Made by a program: the position numbers and the translations under genes. From an uncultured Flavobacteriales bacterium (GTDB taxonomy: Bacteria; Bacteroidota; Bacteroidia; Flavobacteriales_D; Crocinitomicaceae), in contig CAJAII010000020.1 of assembly GCA_903939755.1 (NCBI GenBank), positions 124,001 through 188,000 of the forward strand: a DNA stretch of 64,000 bases. Reading direction: 5' to 3'. The first letter of the stretch is position 1. Each line of letters starts with the position of its first letter. Shown piece by piece: positions 7,313-17,149 of the stretch. The notes beneath the pieces are model-generated. The model ran no database searches, was not told where the DNA came from, and worked only from the letters and a program-made list of their open reading frames with translations.

Positions 7313-9400
7313 ATGCGAACATTAATTATTTTATTTTCGATTTTAGTCTCTTTTCAATTATCGGCGAATCATGTTAAAAAAGGGTTTAAGGAATTAGCAG
7401 CATCAAATTATTCCTATTCCTTATTTCATTTTCAAAAAGCGCTTAAAAAAGACAAGGCTGTTGCAGCATATGGACTGACAAAATTATACCTTGCCCCAGG
7501 CATGTATAATATTGATTCTTGTTTTAAGTACATTTTGATGAGTGAGCAATCCTATGTATTGCTAGAAACGAAAAAGCGCTTAAAAATAGAGGAGTATCAT
7601 TGTGATTCAATCGCAATCTTTGCGTTGAAGATGACCATTAGTAAGTTGTTTTTTGAGCGTTTAATGAAATCACCAACCTTAGAATCGGTAAATGATTATA
7701 TCCTCATTCATCCTTGGTCTTCCTCCATTCCATCAGCTATCGATACGCGCGATTCCCTTGCCTTCTCAGATGCACTAGTTGTAAATACTTCAGCGTGTTT
7801 TCAAAATTATATGGATGTATACCCCAATTCTAAATTAGTGAATGAAGCTCAAGTTCATTTTTTTGATTGCCAATTTAAGGAAAATACGGGCTCAAATAAA
7901 TTGGAAGATTTAGAAGCTTTCCTTGTGAATTATCCTGAAAGTCCATACAGAGAGGAGGTGGAAGATAGCGTTTTTAAGTATTACGAAATAGGTAATAACA
8001 TCAATGAACTGACGTATTTTGTCCGTCATTTTTCAACGAATCGAAATGTTAACAGCGCTTGGCGTAAATTATTCCAGCTTTTTATGAAGGATTACTCTGA
8101 TCAACGCTTGGAGGAATTTAAGGGATTATACGCCGACTTCCCATTTATGACGGAATTGAATAATGAAATTGACCTATTTAAATCTACTTTTTATCCTTAC
8201 AAGAAGGACGGAAAATACGGATTTATTCAAAGTAACGGCGAAATAATAATCGCTGCTAATTATGATCAAGTAAGCCCTTTTAAAGAGGGATTGTCCATTG
8301 TATTATCAGGTGAATTTTATGGGGCAATTGATAAAAGAAATCACTTGGTGATTGATGGTAAGTTTGATGACATGGAAGATTTTAATTTGGGCAAATCCAT
8401 TGTGGAAAAAGACAATGTTTTTGGCTTGGTGGATCGTGTTGGTAATTTTATTTTCCCGTTGGAATATGAAGATATGGGTTGGTTAACTGACAGTCTATTG
8501 TACGCGAAGAAAAATGGAGCGTTTGGTATTTATAATGCTTCGAATAGTGTACAAAGCGAGCTGTTTTTTGAGGATATTATTCCATTTGATGGTGACTTCG
8601 CTAGGGTAATGAAAAATGGAAAAGTAGGGTATATTAATCGACAATTAGCGTTCGTGCTTCAAGCTGAATTTGATGATTTAATTCCTTATACGGATAGTTC
8701 TTTTGTTTATACAATTGCAGATAAAATGGGCTTGGTGCATATCAAAAATAATTGGAAAACAAATGCCGTTTACGATGAGATTTATCCCCTTCATAATGGA
8801 ATATCGATGGTTAGAACGAAAGATAAATTGGGATATATTGACGCGAAAGGTAATTTGATTTTGGCTTTGCAATTTGAACAATTTCCTAATTTCTCTAAAG
8901 TGGGTGCTTTTACCAAGGATGGTGCGCTGATTAAAAAGAAAGGAAAGTATATGTTGATTAATGAAAAAGGTAAAATCACCTTGCCTTTACCGTATGAGTC
9001 TATTGGGGAATGGGGAGAATGGATTCCTGTAATGAAAGGTTTTAAATGGGGATTCATCAATCAAAAAGCAAAGGAAATGACTCTTTTTGAATATGATTTT
9101 GTAGAGAAAGTGACCAATGGCTTATTCATTGTTGAAAAGAACGGCGTTAGTGGTTTATTAGCAACGAATGGATCCTTTGTTATGGCGCTAGGGTTTAAAT
9201 CGATTGTCCAATTAGGTACTAATTTATTGTTGGTGGAAGATAAAAATGGATTTGGTGTCTTTTCTCGTGATGGACAAATTCGTATTCCTGCCGTTTATAG
9301 TCAGATTAAGTTTTATGATAAAGACACCTTGGTTTTGTATAAGGATGATGTCATTTCATACTATTTTTTAGTAACTGGCATTTTTGTTCATCCGAAGTAA
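7313..9400 (+). CDS. WG-repeat protein with N-terminal TPR-like region
   Basis: The 695-residue protein starts at ATG 7313, giving a signal peptide (MRTLIILFSILVSFQLSA); an ATG 14 codons upstream would bury that signal. Residues 20-250 are helical with TPR-like spacing (AASNYSYSLFHFQKALKKD). From about residue 260 there are at least eight WG repeats of the type GKYGFI...G-I-I-PA-YD-V-PF-EGL, for example DKMGLV, DKLGYID, FKWGFIN, NGFGVFS. WG-repeat proteins are common in Bacteroidota envelopes and are thought to form beta-propeller-like scaffolds, but no biochemical role is established for this one. The protein is probably periplasmic. Confidence 0.8.
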   Translation: MRTLIILFSILVSFQLSANHVKKGFKELAASNYSYSLFHFQKALKKDKAVAAYGLTKLYLAPGMYNIDSCFKYILMSEQSYVLLETKKRLKIEEYHCDSIAIFALKMTISKLFFERLMKSPTLESVNDYILIHPWSSSIPSAIDTRDSLAFSDALVVNTSACFQNYMDVYPNSKLVNEAQVHFFDCQFKENTGSNKLEDLEAFLVNYPESPYREEVEDSVFKYYEIGNNINELTYFVRHFSTNRNVNSAWRKLFQLFMKDYSDQRLEEFKGLYADFPFMTELNNEIDLFKSTFYPYKKDGKYGFIQSNGEIIIAANYDQVSPFKEGLSIVLSGEFYGAIDKRNHLVIDGKFDDMEDFNLGKSIVEKDNVFGLVDRVGNFIFPLEYEDMGWLTDSLLYAKKNGAFGIYNASNSVQSELFFEDIIPFDGDFARVMKNGKVGYINRQLAFVLQAEFDDLIPYTDSSFVYTIADKMGLVHIKNNWKTNAVYDEIYPLHNGISMVRTKDKLGYIDAKGNLILALQFEQFPNFSKVGAFTKDGALIKKKGKYMLINEKGKITLPLPYESIGEWGEWIPVMKGFKWGFINQKAKEMTLFEYDFVEKVTNGLFIVEKNGVSGLLATNGSFVMALGFKSIVQLGTNLLLVEDKNGFGVFSRDGQIRIPAVYSQIKFYDKDTLVLYKDDVISYYFLVTGIFVHPK

Positions 9401-9436
9401 TTCTTCTCTATTTAGAAATAATCACATCGATTAGCG

Positions 9437-9598
9437 GTGTCTCTCGGCTTTGCTCGATTCACTTAAAAGGCATCGAGCGGAGTCGAGATGCACGTCTTCA
9501 ATCGAGAATTGATTTATTCGTTCTTTTGTACTTGTGCTGAGCTTGCCGTAGTATCAAGACAAAAGGACAAAGAATATAACGTCCGATACGTATCGGAC
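9437..9598. repeat. Three-hairpin dispersed repeat, copy 1
   Basis: The gap 9401-9716 has no gene and mostly holds this element. It consists of three inverted repeats in a row. The first is ctcggctttgctcgat paired with atcgagcggagtcgag (9443-9487). The second is cttttgtacttg paired with caagacaaaag around a tgctgagcttgccg core. The third is a perfect 18-bp palindrome, gtccgatacgtatcggac (9581-9598). The same order of parts recurs at 20794-20932 and 30689-30852. Confidence 0.85.
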
Positions 9599-9694
9599 AA
9601 GAATGATGATATAGCTTTCAGTATCGTTCAGGTTCCTAAATTATAGTAAAATTAAAATATTGATTAAAAAGTAATCTTTTTATTGATTATTTTT

Positions 9695-9702
9695 TAACTT
9701 TG
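9695..9702 (+). promoter_or_regulatory. Putative -7 promoter element of the XRE/S24 gene
   Basis: TAACTTTG fits TAnnTTTG and ends 14 bp before ATG 9717. No TTG lies at the usual distance upstream, so the promoter may be weak or depend on an activator. Confidence 0.4.
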
Positions 9703-9716
9703 TTGAAAAGCATAAA

Positions 9717-10517
9717 ATGAAAATTGGAGATAATTTAAAGTTGTTACGAAAGCGGGCTGAAAAATCACAAGAAGATGTCGCTAATGATTTGGGATTTAAT
9801 CGCTCTACCTATAGCGGTTATGAAAATGGCGTAGCACAACCCAATATTGAGAATTTAATTGCTTTAAGCAACTATTACAAGTTATCGATTGATGCACTAT
9901 TGAGTGAAAATTTTTTAGAATTTACCGCATCGGATTGGAATAATTTTGATAAAAATTGGAAGGATAAAGCGGTCGGAAGTAGTTTGCGCGTTTTAACAAG
10001 TATGGTCAATGAAGACAATGAGGACCTAATAGAATTAGTCACTCAAAAGGCAAGCGCAGGTTATGTAAGTGCCTATGCAGATATAGAATTCATAAGTGAA
10101 TTGCCGACGCTGCGTTTGCCATTTCTTTCTAAAAATAAAAAATATAGAACCTTTCCGATTAGCGGAGATTCAATGCCACCGGTTGTAGATGGTTCATTCG
10201 TTGTTGGTGAGTTTGTGCAAGATTGGACGACCATTAAGTCCGGAGAACCCTATATTTTGGTGACTAAGAATGAAGGGATTGTTTTTAAATTGCTCTACAA
10301 TGAGCTGGATAATTCTAAATCTTTTCTCTTAGTTTCAACGAATAGTTTTTACCAACCTTATCAAGTCGCTGTAGAGGAGGTGCATGAAGTTTGGCGTTTT
10401 GTGAATTATATTTCTTCCGTGTTGCCGGAGTTGAAAATGGCAGAAGATGACCTAAGTTCTTCCATCCGATCGATTCAAATTGATATGCATCGTTTGTTAA
10501 ATGGAAATAAATCGTAG
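9717..10517 (+). CDS. XRE-family regulator with C-terminal S24 (LexA-like) domain
   Basis: The 266-residue protein has a helix-turn-helix at residues 6-60 (SQEDVANDLGFNRSTYSGYE). It is joined to an S24/LexA-like domain with Ser152 (SGDSMPP) and Lys191 (VFKLLYN) as the predicted catalytic dyad. Ala114-Gly115 (KASAGYVS) sits where LexA and CI repressors cut themselves, so regulated self-cleavage is plausible. Similar proteins are widespread in Bacteroidota outside prophages. There are no phage genes or a divergent antirepressor here, and the target is unknown. It stands alone between the three-hairpin repeat and thrS. Confidence 0.85.
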   Translation: MKIGDNLKLLRKRAEKSQEDVANDLGFNRSTYSGYENGVAQPNIENLIALSNYYKLSIDALLSENFLEFTASDWNNFDKNWKDKAVGSSLRVLTSMVNEDNEDLIELVTQKASAGYVSAYADIEFISELPTLRLPFLSKNKKYRTFPISGDSMPPVVDGSFVVGEFVQDWTTIKSGEPYILVTKNEGIVFKLLYNELDNSKSFLLVSTNSFYQPYQVAVEEVHEVWRFVNYISSVLPELKMAEDDLSSSIRSIQIDMHRLLNGNKS

Positions 10518-10537
10518 TTTATTATCATTGAAAGGCC

Positions 10538-10566
10538 TTGAATAACAAGGGATTTTTTTACCTTTG
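10538..10566 (+). promoter_or_regulatory. Promoter of the thrS-infC-rpmI-rplT operon
   Basis: TTG at 10538-10540, an 18-bp spacer, then TACCTTTG at 10559-10566, matching the Bacteroidota sigma-ABfr consensus. The leader to ATG 10585 would be about 15 nt, which leaves no room for a T-box or attenuator. Confidence 0.65.
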
Positions 10567-10584
10567 TACTCTCAAAAATAAAAA

Positions 10585-12528
10585 ATGGTTCAAGTCTCTT
10601 TGCCCGATGGTTCCATGCGTGAATACCCGATTGGTAGTTCCGCAATGGATGTGGCATTAAGTATTTCGGAAGGATTAGCGCGTAACGTACTAGCAGCAAA
10701 AATTGATGGTGTTGTTCAAGATGCTAACTTTTCGTTGCATACTAATTGTCAATTACAGTTACTCACATGGAATGATGCTGAAGGAAAATCTACGATGTGG
10801 CATTCCTCCGCTCACCTTATGGCTGAAGCGTTGGAGTTTGTTTTTCCAGGTGTCAAGCTAGCAATTGGTCCTCCGATAACCAATGGTTTTTATTATGATA
10901 TCGATTTGGGTGAACATACTATCACCGAGAAAGATTTAGAAATCGTTGAAGAAAAAATGAAGGAATTAGCAAAAGCTAAAAATCCTTTTGTACGGAAAGA
11001 AATTTCTAAAAAAGAGGCAATCGCTTATTTTACAGAAAAAAAAGATCCGTATAAATTAGAATTGTTAGAGGATCTAGAAGACGGAACGATTACGTTTTAT
11101 ACCCAAGGAAATTTCACGGATTTATGTCGTGGTCCTCATATTCCGGATACTGGATTCATCAAGTCGATCAAATTATTATCCATTGCTGGTGCCTATTGGC
11201 GAGGTGATGAAAAGAATAAGCAATTAACGCGTATTTATGGGATAACATTTCCCAAACAAAGCGAACTAGTGGCTTATCTTGAAAAATTAGAAGAAGCAAA
11301 GCGTCGCGATCACCGTAAATTAGGGAAGGAACTAGATCTTTTTACTTTTTCAGCAAAAGTTGGACAAGGATTACCTTTATGGTTGCCAAAAGGTGCAGCA
11401 TTGAGAGAACGACTTGAAAATTTTCTCAAGAAAGCGCAACGTAAAGCGGGTTACCAGCAGGTAATTACGCCTCATATTGGAAATAAAGAGCTGTATGTTT
11501 GTTCTGGTCACTATGAAAAATATGGTGCTGATTCTTTTCAACCAATCAAAACTCCCGATCCGAACGAAGAGTTTTATTTAAAGCCAATGAATTGCCCGCA
11601 TCATTGTGAGATTTTCAAGGCTAGACCTCGATCGTACAAAGACTTGCCAGTTCGTTTTGCTGAATTTGGTACCGTTTATCGCTATGAGCAATCGGGTGAA
11701 CTACACGGATTGACGCGGGTGAGGAGTTTTACGCAAGATGATGCGCACATTTTTTGTACGCAAGAACAAGTGAAAAATGAATTTAAAAATGTGATCGATA
11801 TTGTTTTATATGTTCTTAAAACATTAGACTTTCAGAATTTTACTGCTCAAATATCATTACGAGATAAAGAAAAAAGTGAAAAATATATTGGCTCTGATGA
11901 AAATTGGGCAAAGGCTGAACAAGCAATCATTGAAGCGGCGGCAGAAAAAAACTTAGATACAGTTGTTGCCTATGGCGAAGCGGCGTTTTATGGTCCGAAA
12001 CTGGATTTCATGGTGCAGGATGCTTTGGGGAGAGAATGGCAATTGGGAACTATTCAAGTAGATTATAATTTACCAGAACGCTTTGAATTAGAGTATGTTG
12101 GAGCGGATAATCAAAAACATAGACCTGTAATGATTCACCGTGCTCCTTTTGGATCAATGGAAAGATTTGTGGCGGTTTTACTAGAACATTGTGCGGGTGA
12201 TTTTCCTTTGTGGCTCGCTTCTGATCAATTTATTATCCTGCCAGTATCCGAAAAATATAACGACTACGCAAAAAAAGTTTCAGAATTCCTAAATAATTCC
12301 GATATTCGCGGTCTTGTAGACGACCGTAACGAAAAAGTAGGGAAGAAAATACGAGATGCTGAATTGGCAAAAGTGCCTTTTATGCTTATTGTAGGAGAAG
12401 AAGAAGTTGAAGCAAACACTATTTCAGTAAGGCAAAGAGGCAAAGGTGACCTCGGTAAAATGCCTTATGAAGATTTTGTTACTTTGGTTCAAAATGAAAT
12501 AGAAATGCAGTTGTCAATGAATAGCTAA
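10585..12528 (+). CDS. thrS: Threonine--tRNA ligase
   Basis: The full-length class II synthetase has 647 residues. Domain order is TGS (1-65), the editing/SAD domain with [11 protein letters not shown] (about 74-84) and the Zn-binding [10 protein letters not shown] region, the catalytic core with [24 protein letters not shown] and [11 protein letters not shown] motifs, and a C-terminal anticodon-binding domain. It charges tRNA-Thr in the cytoplasm. It is the first gene of a translation operon; infC follows after 8 bp. Confidence 0.98.
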   Translation: MVQVSLPDGSMREYPIGSSAMDVALSISEGLARNVLAAKIDGVVQDANFSLHTNCQLQLLTWNDAEGKSTMWHSSAHLMAEALEFVFPGVKLAIGPPITNGFYYDIDLGEHTITEKDLEIVEEKMKELAKAKNPFVRKEISKKEAIAYFTEKKDPYKLELLEDLEDGTITFYTQGNFTDLCRGPHIPDTGFIKSIKLLSIAGAYWRGDEKNKQLTRIYGITFPKQSELVAYLEKLEEAKRRDHRKLGKELDLFTFSAKVGQGLPLWLPKGAALRERLENFLKKAQRKAGYQQVITPHIGNKELYVCSGHYEKYGADSFQPIKTPDPNEEFYLKPMNCPHHCEIFKARPRSYKDLPVRFAEFGTVYRYEQSGELHGLTRVRSFTQDDAHIFCTQEQVKNEFKNVIDIVLYVLKTLDFQNFTAQISLRDKEKSEKYIGSDENWAKAEQAIIEAAAEKNLDTVVAYGEAAFYGPKLDFMVQDALGREWQLGTIQVDYNLPERFELEYVGADNQKHRPVMIHRAPFGSMERFVAVLLEHCAGDFPLWLASDQFIILPVSEKYNDYAKKVSEFLNNSDIRGLVDDRNEKVGKKIRDAELAKVPFMLIVGEEEVEANTISVRQRGKGDLGKMPYEDFVTLVQNEIEMQLSMNS

Positions 12529-12536
12529 ATTAACGA

Positions 12537-13082
12537 ATGAGAAGAAATCCAAGACCTTTTGTTAAAAGGGAAATAGAGGCACAACATCGTATTAACGATA
12601 AAATTTTTGCAACCGAAGTAAGATTACTTACAGAAGGACAAGAACCTCAATTAATATCGGTCGCTAAGGCAATTTTATTAGCGGAAGAGCAGGAATTGGA
12701 TTTAGTTGAAATATCGCCGAATGCGAAGCCGCCCGTTTGTAAAATAATGGATTATAAGAAATTTCTTTATAATCAAAAAAGGAAACAAAAGGAACTAAAG
12801 GCTAAGCAAAGCAAGATTGTTGTTAAAGAGATTCGTTTTGGTCCTAACACGGATGATCACGATTTTAACTTCAAGTTAGCACACGCGAAAAAGTTTTTAG
12901 AGGAAGGAAACAAAGTGAAAGCGTATGTTTTCTTTAGAGGTAGAACAATTGTTTTTAAGGATAGAGGTGAAATTCTTTTGTTGAAATTTGCACAAGAATT
13001 AGCTGAAGTAGGAGTGGTAGAACAACTTCCTAAATTAGAAGGGAAGAAAATGATATTGATGATTAATTCGAAAAAGAAATAA
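12537..13082 (+). CDS. infC: Translation initiation factor IF-3
   Basis: The 181-residue protein has the N-terminal domain motif INDKI-ATEVRLL, the [14 protein letters not shown] linker signature and the C-terminal [25 protein letters not shown] segment. It keeps 30S subunits free and checks the start codon and initiator tRNA. In this window it is spelled from ATG 12537, unlike the AUU start used for autoregulation in Escherichia coli. This may bear on start-codon discrimination in this organism (compare the ATC start proposed at 62655). Confidence 0.97.
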   Translation: MRRNPRPFVKREIEAQHRINDKIFATEVRLLTEGQEPQLISVAKAILLAEEQELDLVEISPNAKPPVCKIMDYKKFLYNQKRKQKELKAKQSKIVVKEIRFGPNTDDHDFNFKLAHAKKFLEEGNKVKAYVFFRGRTIVFKDRGEILLLKFAQELAEVGVVEQLPKLEGKKMILMINSKKK

Positions 13083-13121
13083 AGAAGCTGATAATAAATA
13101 ACACAATTAAAACGTCACACA

Positions 13122-13319
13122 ATGCCAAAAATGAAAACAAAATCCAGTGCTAAGAAGAGATTCACTATTACTGGAAGTGGAAAAATTAAGCGTAAACACG
13201 CTTTTAAAAGCCACATACTAACTAAAATGGCTACGAAACGTAAACGCAACCTTACGCATGCAGGCTTGGTACACAGTGCCGATCTTCCTAACGTAAAGTT
13301 GATGCTTTGCATGAAATAG
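13122..13319 (+). CDS. rpmI: 50S ribosomal protein L35
   Basis: This 65-residue, very basic protein starts [14 protein letters not shown] and holds the [12 protein letters not shown] and KRKRNL segments of L35. It lies between infC and rplT in the order conserved across bacteria. Confidence 0.97.
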   Translation: MPKMKTKSSAKKRFTITGSGKIKRKHAFKSHILTKMATKRKRNLTHAGLVHSADLPNVKLMLCMK

Positions 13320-13408
13320 TCTCCATTGGTTCTTAAATGTTTAACCCGATAACAAGTCTCTAAGCCTTCTGAGATAGTGAAGCACTTCTTGTCAAAAAAC
13401 TTAAAATT

Positions 13409-13756
13409 ATGCCTAGATCAGTAAATCATGTAGCTTCAAGAGCGAAAAGAAAAAACTTGATGAAGTTAGCCAAAGGGTACTTTGGTAGAAGAAAAAATGT
13501 TTGGACCGTTGCAAAAAATGCAATTGAAAAAGGTCTTGTTTATGCCTACATTGGTAGAAAACAGAAAAAAAGAAGTTATCGATCACTTTGGATAACACGT
13601 ATAAACGCAGGTACTCGTCAGTATGGTATGAGTTATTCTCAGTTTATGGGTGCCGTTCATAAAAGCGGTATCGCTTTAAATAGAAAGGTGTTAGCGGATT
13701 TAGCACTTAATCATCCCGATGCTTTTAAAGCAGTATTTGACAAAGTAACTAAGTAG
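13409..13756 (+). CDS. rplT: 50S ribosomal protein L20
   Basis: The 115-residue basic protein has [15 protein letters not shown] at the N terminus and [20 protein letters not shown] in the centre, both diagnostic of L20. It is needed for early 50S assembly. It ends the thrS operon, just before an intrinsic terminator. The 89-bp gap after rpmI is the place where L20 autoregulates in other bacteria, but I could not identify a defined fold there. Confidence 0.97.
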   Translation: MPRSVNHVASRAKRKNLMKLAKGYFGRRKNVWTVAKNAIEKGLVYAYIGRKQKKRSYRSLWITRINAGTRQYGMSYSQFMGAVHKSGIALNRKVLADLALNHPDAFKAVFDKVTK

Positions 13757-13777
13757 TATATAAAATTATCAGCATAA

Positions 13778-13808
13778 AGCCATCTGTATCTTACCGATGG
13801 CTTTTTTT
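13778..13808 (+). terminator. Intrinsic terminator after rplT
   Basis: A 7-bp stem, AGCCATC with GATGGCT, around an 11-nt loop is followed directly by a run of T. It closes the translation operon. Confidence 0.85.
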
Positions 13809-13825
13809 ATTTTTAGCTTGTATTT

Positions 13826-14809
13826 ATGTTGAAAATTGGTGTTATAGGAGTTGGTCATCTTGGGAAAATTCACCTAGGTTTACTCCTTCAATTAACGGAT
13901 CTTTTTGAGGTGGTAGGTTTTTATGATGCTGATCCACTAACTTCAAGTGCAGTTGAAAAGGATTTTAAGGTAAAAGCTTTTTCGAGTGTCACTGAATTAA
14001 TCCAAGCGGTTGATTGCTTGGATATTGTTACTCCTACACTTAATCACTTTGTTGTTGCGGCTGAAGCCTTGCGAAATCGGAAACCTATTTTTATTGAAAA
14101 ACCTTTATCTGAAACGATGGAGGAAGCTCGAATTCTTGTGCAATTGGCGAATGAAGCCTCTGTTGTGGTCCAAATTGGACACGTGGAGCGTTTTAATCCA
14201 GCTTTTCAAGCAGCGCTTCCATTTCTCAATAATCCAATGTTTATTGAAACGCATCGCTTGGCACAATTTAATCCCAGAGGAACGGATGTCCCTGTTGTAC
14301 TGGATTTAATGATTCATGATATCGATGTAATCTTGAGTATTGTAAAATCGAATGTAAAGAAAATTGCAGCTTCTGGTGTTGCTATCGTAAGCGATTCTCA
14401 CGATATCACGAATGCAAGGATTGAATTCGAAAATGGCTGTGTGGCCAATTTAACTGCTTCTAGGATTTCACTGAAAAATATGCGTAAATCACGCTTCTTT
14501 CAAAAAGATGCTTATGTTGGAGTTGATTTTCTTAATAAAACATTAGAAGTTGTTCGAATGAAGGACTTAGAAGGCGAAGCGGATCCTTTTGATTTGGTTA
14601 TGGATTTAGGGGAGAATAAAAAAAAGAAGAAAATTCTTATCGATAAACCCGAATTAGCAGCCACAAATGCCATATTAGAGGAATTAAAGGCCTTTGCTTT
14701 TTCCATAAATAATAAGGTGCCTGCCAAAGTAACGATTGAGGATGGCTATAATGCCATGGATGTGGCATACAAAATCATCGAAAAATTAAAAGATAATTCT
14801 ATCAATTAA
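13826..14809 (+). CDS. Gfo/Idh/MocA-family NAD(P)-dependent oxidoreductase
   Basis: The 327-residue protein has an N-terminal Rossmann fold (IGVIGVGHLGKIH), the EKP motif (FIEKPLS, about residues 92-98) and the GHVERFNPA segment seen in sugar-nucleotide dehydrogenases of this family, such as the GnnA group. Its substrate is probably a nucleotide sugar or inositol-like compound. A lipoprotein gene and a sugar-phosphate transferase gene follow on the same strand, which supports a cell-surface carbohydrate role without proving it. Confidence 0.85.
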   Translation: MLKIGVIGVGHLGKIHLGLLLQLTDLFEVVGFYDADPLTSSAVEKDFKVKAFSSVTELIQAVDCLDIVTPTLNHFVVAAEALRNRKPIFIEKPLSETMEEARILVQLANEASVVVQIGHVERFNPAFQAALPFLNNPMFIETHRLAQFNPRGTDVPVVLDLMIHDIDVILSIVKSNVKKIAASGVAIVSDSHDITNARIEFENGCVANLTASRISLKNMRKSRFFQKDAYVGVDFLNKTLEVVRMKDLEGEADPFDLVMDLGENKKKKKILIDKPELAATNAILEELKAFAFSINNKVPAKVTIEDGYNAMDVAYKIIEKLKDNSIN

Positions 14810-14855
14810 TACAATAATTTATTCGCTTAAACGTTCACGCACGAGTTTGAAAAAT

Positions 14856-15719
14856 ATGAAACTATTTACACTACTTCTTCCCTTAATTTTCTTGCTTTCT
14901 ACGTGTATAAAAAATAATCCCGACCCTTCTTGGTTGGTTGTTAATGATTGGACTTTATTACCCAATGCTAATTATGCGGGTTCCGAAGGTGAATTAACGG
15001 ATAATATTACGGATGCTTGGGTGTATGTGAATGATGAGCTAATTGGCGTTTTTGAAGTCCCTTTTAAAATCCCAATTTTAAAGACGGGAGCTGTAGATAT
15101 TAAAATATTTCCAGCAATAAAAAACAACGGAATTTCGGCAACTAAAAAGGTATATCCTTTTCTAGAAACCTACCAAATAAATGGGTTGCTAGTAGCAAAT
15201 GAAACGCTCACCATTTCGCCTACAACGAAGTACAAGGATAATTTGTCATTCACCATTGAAGATTTCGAGGACATCAATACCAATATAATAAATGATCCTA
15301 ATACTTCCGCAGCTAATTTTACCTTGCAGAATACGAATTTACAATGGTTTAATGGCAATTTCTATGCACATATTGGCTTAAATTCGGTGGATTCAAGTTG
15401 GGTCGCTTATACCAATTGGACATCTTATATTGCTAAAGGAAAGGAAGTCTACCTCGAAATAGATTATCGAAATACAAATTCGGTCACCACAGGGTTAATC
15501 GCTATTTCTCCTTCGGGAACGCTGGCCAATCCGAATATTCGTTTAAATGCACAAAAGACAAATCCTCCAGTTTGGAAGAAAATGTACATCGATCTTCGTG
15601 AAATTGTTGGTTCTTCCGCTAATTCAGCCTATTTTGAACAATCATTTGAAGCCTATTTAGAAGCGGGATTAACCTCAACAGAAATTGAAATTGATAACAT
15701 AAAATTGATACATTTTTAG
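14856..15719 (+). CDS. Lipoprotein of unknown function
   Basis: The 287-residue protein starts at ATG 14856; a TTG nine bases earlier is the alternative. It has a lipoprotein signal (LIFLLSTC, acylated Cys near residue 17). The body is beta-rich, with a DAWVYVNDELIGVFEVPFKIPIL segment resembling a carboxypeptidase-regulatory or Ig-like fold. The C-terminal half (residues 130-285) looks like a jelly-roll domain with YLEIDYRNT. It ends 2 bp before the sugar-phosphate transferase gene, so an envelope role linked to polysaccharide is possible. I recognise no named family. Confidence 0.7.
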   Translation: MKLFTLLLPLIFLLSTCIKNNPDPSWLVVNDWTLLPNANYAGSEGELTDNITDAWVYVNDELIGVFEVPFKIPILKTGAVDIKIFPAIKNNGISATKKVYPFLETYQINGLLVANETLTISPTTKYKDNLSFTIEDFEDINTNIINDPNTSAANFTLQNTNLQWFNGNFYAHIGLNSVDSSWVAYTNWTSYIAKGKEVYLEIDYRNTNSVTTGLIAISPSGTLANPNIRLNAQKTNPPVWKKMYIDLREIVGSSANSAYFEQSFEAYLEAGLTSTEIEIDNIKLIHF

Positions 15720-15721
15720 AA

Positions 15722-17113
15722 ATGAATAATAGAGCCTGGGTTGGCCTTTTTTTAGTGTTGGATTGGCTCATGTCTGTAATTGCTTGGAGTCTCTTTTTTT
15801 TCTATCGAAAAACTTGGGTTGAAAATAAGTCCTTTGAGATGGATCAGAATTTTTTGGTAGGTATTATCATTGTTCCCTTGTTGTGGTTGTTTATTTATTA
15901 TTTACAGGGAAGTTACCATGAGATACGGAGGATTTATCGATTGAAAATTTTGAATCTTACCTTTTTTGGTACTGTCATTGGATCTATTTTTATCTTTTTT
16001 GTTCTAATTCTAGATGACAAAGTATCGAATTATCAAATGTATTATTGGTCATTTGGCTTGTTGTTTTCCATTCAGTTCGTATTGGCAATTTCCTCCCGAC
16101 TTGTTTTAGCTACTGTTTTAATTAAATCGTTACGTAAACAAGGAAATGGTTTCCGGACGGTCATTATTGGTGGAAGTGAGAAAGCGGTTGGGGTGTTAAA
16201 TGACTTGAAAGCGCAGAAATGGCAAGTAAATAATGTTATTGGTTACATAAACATCAATGGTACTGATCGTTTGTTGGAAGATAAATTGGATTATTTAGGG
16301 CATTGCGATAACTTGGAAGTCCTAATGAGCCAATATAAGGTCGAAGAGGTAATCGTAGCTATTGAAAGTTCAGATCATAATCGCATTCAAAAAATTATTA
16401 CCCGAATTCAAGACGGTAGGGTGAAAATTAAAATTCTACCGGATATGTATGAATTGCTTTCGGGTACTTTAAAGATGACGGATATTTATGGGGCATTGCT
16501 TTTAGAGATCATTGACGATTCAATGCCAATTTGGCAACAAGCGTTAAAAAGAGTGATGGATATTCTGATTTCAACTATTGCCCTTATTATGCTTATTCCT
16601 GTTTATATTATTTGTGCTATTGCGGTTAAATTTTCGTCCTCAGGACCGATATTTTATTTACAAGATCGCATTGGCTTGGATGGTCGTATCTTTAAAATTA
16701 TTAAGTTCCGAACGATGTTTTTAAATTCGGAAGAGGCTGGTCCCCAACTTTCTTCATCAAACGATTCTCGGATAACAAAGGTGGGTCGTTTTATGCGTAA
16801 AACACGCTTGGATGAATTCCCGCAATTTATTAATGTTATTTTAGGTCACATGTCCTTGGTTGGTCCACGGCCAGAAAGACAATTTTATATTGATCAAATT
16901 ATGAATTCCGCTCCTCAATATGTGCATCTCACCAAGGTTAGGCCTGGCATTACATCATGGGGACAGGTGAAATACGGCTATGCCGAAAATGTAGAGCAAA
17001 TGTTGGATCGAATGAAATTTGATTTGTTATATCTAAAAAACAGAAGTATCGCCTTAGACGTGAAAATCATGTTTTATACCATAGCCATCGTTCTCAAAGC
17101 GAAAGGCAAGTAG
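15722..17113 (+). CDS. Polyprenyl glycosylphosphotransferase (WcaJ/exopolysaccharide initiator)
   Basis: The 463-residue membrane enzyme has four or five N-terminal transmembrane helices (residues 5-130). A cytosolic nucleotide-binding-like domain follows (FRTVIIGGSEKAVGVLNDL). Then come a further helix (about 280-305) and the bacterial sugar transferase domain with KRVMDI, FYLQDRIG, IIKFRTM, TRLDEFPQ and LVGPRPER. It moves hexose-1-phosphate from a UDP-sugar to undecaprenyl phosphate, the first step of exopolysaccharide or O-antigen synthesis. No other assembly genes follow, so this gene is isolated from its pathway. Confidence 0.92.
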   Translation: MNNRAWVGLFLVLDWLMSVIAWSLFFFYRKTWVENKSFEMDQNFLVGIIIVPLLWLFIYYLQGSYHEIRRIYRLKILNLTFFGTVIGSIFIFFVLILDDKVSNYQMYYWSFGLLFSIQFVLAISSRLVLATVLIKSLRKQGNGFRTVIIGGSEKAVGVLNDLKAQKWQVNNVIGYININGTDRLLEDKLDYLGHCDNLEVLMSQYKVEEVIVAIESSDHNRIQKIITRIQDGRVKIKILPDMYELLSGTLKMTDIYGALLLEIIDDSMPIWQQALKRVMDILISTIALIMLIPVYIICAIAVKFSSSGPIFYLQDRIGLDGRIFKIIKFRTMFLNSEEAGPQLSSSNDSRITKVGRFMRKTRLDEFPQFINVILGHMSLVGPRPERQFYIDQIMNSAPQYVHLTKVRPGITSWGQVKYGYAENVEQMLDRMKFDLLYLKNRSIALDVKIMFYTIAIVLKAKGK

Positions 17114-17149
17114 GGGAGTAGCGAAATAGGTTTTATAACTATTTTAGTA

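Noticed and set aside
9437-9598. The dispersed repeat as an insertion sequence or attachment site.
   Set aside because: It has no coding capacity, no integrase nearby and no visible target duplication; it fits a non-coding hairpin repeat better.
13320-13408. A structured L20 autoregulatory leader between rpmI and rplT.
   Set aside because: I could not find a convincing pairing like the known L20 sites by eye; a structure search would be needed.
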